Notes under the pieces: generated by a model
Told to the model about the DNA's origin: nothing
The model's input: the letters and a program-made list of their open reading frames with translations, nothing else
Database searches by the model: none
Program-made: the position numbers and the translations under genes
In this document: one piece after another, positions 61,937 through 64,000 of the stretch
Position numbering within the stretch: the stretch's first letter is position 1
Layout: every line of letters begins with the position of its first letter
Source of the DNA: Murdochiella massiliensis
GTDB lineage: Bacteria > Bacillota > Clostridia > Tissierellales > Peptoniphilaceae
Direction: 5' to 3'
Assembly: GCF_900059565.1 (NCBI RefSeq)
Contig: NZ_FIZW01000002.1
Location: 1,054,001 to 1,118,000, forward strand
DNA: 64,000 nt

Positions 61937-63472
61937 ATGAGCACCACTACAAAACGGGAAGTGCGTTTGCCCAGTTTTTTTGAGGCAATTATTCCGATTC
62001 TCGTCATGGTCGGTCTGATGGTTTATGTTTTTGCCTTCAGTCACGAAGAGTATGACGCGGCGCACATGCCTTTGATCGTTGCGTTGGTCGTCACCTGCAT
62101 TATCGGCGTGATTTGTGGCCACAGCTTCCAGGATATGCTTGAAGGAATTATGAACCGTATTAATGCGACATTGGAAGCGATTCTTATTCTTCTGACCGTC
62201 GGTCTGTTGGTATCGTCCTTCATGACGGCCGGTACGATTCCTGCAGTCATCTATTACGGATTACAGCTGCTGACACCGAAATTCTTTTTGCCGGTAGGCT
62301 GCATTCTGACCGCTATCGTCGGTATGGCTTGCGGTTCCTCCTGGACGGCGACCGCCACCATCGGTATCGCGTTCATGACGATCGGTGAAGGCTTGGGCAT
62401 GAATACGGCATTGACCGCCGGTATGGTTATCTCCGGCGCCTATGTCGGTGATAAGTTCTCGCCGCTGTCCGATACGACGAACCTGGCTGCCGGTGTTGCG
62501 GAAACGGGTCTGTTTGACCACGTCGCTGCTATGGTCTCTACGACCTTCCCGGTATTCATTATTTCCTTAATCATTTACACCTGCATCGGTTTATCGAGCG
62601 GTTCTGTTGCCGGTTATGATCCGGCGATTGCGGAAGGTATCCGCACGGCGATTGCCGAGAACTTCAACGTGAACCCGCTGGTTATGGTGCCAATTCTCGT
62701 GGTTATCGCGGTTTGCTTGCTGCGTATCCCCGGACTTCCCGGTATTCTGATTTCGGTTGTGACCGGTGTTGTTTTCGCCTTGATTTTCCAGGGCACGCAG
62801 AGCTTGGCGAACATTTTCTCCATTTTGCATTATGGTCCGGTCGTTGAAACCGGTAACGAGTTCTTGGATGCCGCGCTTGCCAAAGGCGGTATGGAAAACC
62901 AGATGTGGACGGTTAACTTAATCCTCTTAGCGGTTGCTTTCGGCGGTGCGCTGGAACGCTGCGGTATTGTTGAGCGTCTCTTTGGTGGTATTAAGAAGAA
63001 AATTCACAGCGTCCCCGGTTTGCTCTTTGCAACCATGCTGACATCCATCTTCTGCGACGCCGCTATGTGCGACCAGTTCTTGGGCATTGGTGTTCCGGCT
63101 CCGCTCTATGCTGAAAAATACGATGAGTTGGGTCTTGGACGCAACATGCTTTCGAGAACGTTGGAAGATGCCGGTACGCTTTGGGCAGTTATGTTCCCGT
63201 GGACCGCTTGCGGCGCTTACCAGATGAGAACCTTGGGCATCAACCCGCTCTATTACTTCCCGTTTGCGTTCGTTAACCTCCTGAACCCAATCTATGCTCT
63301 GTTGACCGCACTTATGGGTCGCAATATCATCTGGGCGGATGGTTCCATTACGAACATCTTCGGCAAAACACGTGCCGGTAAAGAAGCAAAGGCACCGAAG
63401 GAAGCGCATGAGAAGGCTCTTAAAGCTCTTGAACAAATGCGTCAAGACGGTCGTGCTCCGCGCATTAGCTAA
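61937..63472 (+). CDS. nhaC: NhaC-family sodium/proton antiporter
   Basis: A 511-residue membrane protein with about eleven helices. The family signatures GMACGSSWTATATIGIAFMTIGEGLGM and GAYVGDKFSPLSDTTNLAAGVA are intact, as is FCDAAMCDQFLGIGVPAPLYAEKY near the C-terminus. It would exchange Na+ (or an organic substrate in some NhaC relatives) for protons. GAAAGGAG sets ATG 61937. Placed after hutU, it may serve histidine uptake energetics or urocanate handling; this is inference. Confidence 0.88.
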   Translation: MSTTTKREVRLPSFFEAIIPILVMVGLMVYVFAFSHEEYDAAHMPLIVALVVTCIIGVICGHSFQDMLEGIMNRINATLEAILILLTVGLLVSSFMTAGTIPAVIYYGLQLLTPKFFLPVGCILTAIVGMACGSSWTATATIGIAFMTIGEGLGMNTALTAGMVISGAYVGDKFSPLSDTTNLAAGVAETGLFDHVAAMVSTTFPVFIISLIIYTCIGLSSGSVAGYDPAIAEGIRTAIAENFNVNPLVMVPILVVIAVCLLRIPGLPGILISVVTGVVFALIFQGTQSLANIFSILHYGPVVETGNEFLDAALAKGGMENQMWTVNLILLAVAFGGALERCGIVERLFGGIKKKIHSVPGLLFATMLTSIFCDAAMCDQFLGIGVPAPLYAEKYDELGLGRNMLSRTLEDAGTLWAVMFPWTACGAYQMRTLGINPLYYFPFAFVNLLNPIYALLTALMGRNIIWADGSITNIFGKTRAGKEAKAPKEAHEKALKALEQMRQDGRAPRIS

Positions 63473-63538
63473 CACAGAAACGAAAGGGATTGCTCAAGGA
63501 AAGATAGCTTTTCTATGAGAATCTTCGGAAAGAACGAA

Positions 63539-63590
63539 AAAGCGCGCCTGGTGCCGTGTCTTATGGACCGACAGCATGGCGCGCTTTCTT
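63539..63590 (+). terminator. Terminator after nhaC
   Basis: Stem AAAGCGCGCC (63539-63548) with GGCGCGCTTT (63578-63587), then a T-rich stretch. Confidence 0.75.
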
Positions 63591-63634
63591 CTTTTGTGGC
63601 ATTATAAAAAGAGGAAGAGAAGAAGGGAAAACGT

Positions 63635-64000
63635 ATGAAGTCATTTTTAGAAAAAGAGCGTCCATGGCGCAACGACCACGAAGCGATTGAGATGAGACAG
63701 ACCTATTTTCGGAAGAAATGGGTTATGCCATATACGTTTGTGTTGGCGTTCTTTTGTATCGGCTTAGGCATTATGACAAAATATCGCCTTTCTCTTGTCC
63801 TTGGTGTGTTGGTGCTGTTGGCGGTGACAACAAAGCGCTATGCCGCAGTGACGGGGCAAGGCTTCGAGCAGTTTGCCAACATGTATATTCTTTCCAATCA
63901 TCGCCTGACTCCTTGGGAGGCGATTGATACGATTACCTATGAAAAAGTAGAGGAGCATCCCGAAGTTTGCCTTCTCTATTTCACGCGCGGCGATGTGACG
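63635..64000 (+). CDS. Unknown membrane protein, start only
   Basis: 122 codons are visible, running off the window. Two membrane helices (WVMPYTFVLAFFCIGLGIM and LSLVLGVLVLLAVTT) are followed by a soluble segment (MYILSNHRLTPWEAIDTITYEKVEEHPEVCLLYFTRGDV) resembling a bacterial PH-like strand pattern. AGAAGGGAAA precedes ATG 63635. Confidence 0.6.
   Translation, partial: MKSFLEKERPWRNDHEAIEMRQTYFRKKWVMPYTFVLAFFCIGLGIMTKYRLSLVLGVLVLLAVTTKRYAAVTGQGFEQFANMYILSNHRLTPWEAIDTITYEKVEEHPEVCLLYFTRGDVT

Noticed and set aside
1..64000. CRISPR array
   Set aside because: No series of equal short repeats with regular spacers was seen, and no cas-like gene is present.

Overview
The window comes from a low-to-mid GC Gram-positive anaerobe. 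Almost every gene has a strong AGGAGG-type ribosome site. Histidine is degraded through formiminoglutamate, FtcD, FchA and Fhs, and a GlmL-type glutamate mutase accessory protein, an NhaC antiporter and Firmicutes-type siphophage genes are present. This suits an amino-acid-fermenting Firmicute, perhaps near Peptoniphilus in the Tissierellia; the genus is a guess.

Layout. (1) 1-17443: the right part of a siphoviral prophage read left to right. It has the scaffold end, capsid, connectors, tail tube, a tail chaperone with a -1 frameshift extension, tape measure, Dit, a large tail-tip protein with an S74 self-cleaving chaperone, several fibre-like genes, a higBA cassette with its own promoter, a GH25 endolysin and a holin. 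A strongly promoted block of tiny hydrophobic peptides follows. The prophage ends at a 3' piece of a tRNA (probably tRNA-Pro), its attachment site. (2) 17444-32627: chromosomal DNA with hicAB, two membrane glycosyltransferases, hutH, a divergent 1003-residue BTAD/NTPase/TPR regulator, glmL, two membrane proteins and two sensor-like genes. The second sensor gene is cut off. (3) 32628-54191: a mosaic island. It holds decayed integrative-element genes (methylase/helicase and CHAP fragments at the left, the C-terminus of a tyrosine integrase at the right) and three insertion sequences (ISL3-type, an IS5/IS1182-like one, and an IS481/IS3-like one). Between these lies an AT-rich 12-14 kb gene set not matched to any named system. 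(4) 54392-64000: fchA, fhs, ftcD, hutI (all minus strand), hutU and nhaC (plus strand), and the start of a membrane protein.

The most interesting part is 38912-52715. A small charged protein, a SMI1/KNR4 immunity-like protein and a GHH nuclease are followed by a VirD4/TraD-like ATPase and an apparently ATPase-dead partner. Then come two vWA proteins, a PP2C phosphatase, a transglutaminase-like protein, a VTT membrane protein, a decayed kinase, an intact membrane kinase with a zinc knuckle, several small membrane proteins and an ABC exporter. The vWA, PP2C and kinase genes resemble the TerY-P triad. Linking it to a DNA-pump-like ATPase and a nuclease with its immunity protein suggests a phosphorylation-controlled conflict, defence or effector system. 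Several of its genes are broken at homopolymers or by a stop codon, so this copy may be decaying, phase-variable, or affected by sequence errors.

Histidine degradation: HutH makes urocanate, HutU imidazolonepropionate, HutI formiminoglutamate. FtcD moves the formimino group to tetrahydrofolate, FchA releases ammonia, and Fhs run backwards can yield ATP and formate. The hut genes lie on both sides of the island, which suggests (but does not prove) that it landed in or near a hut cluster.
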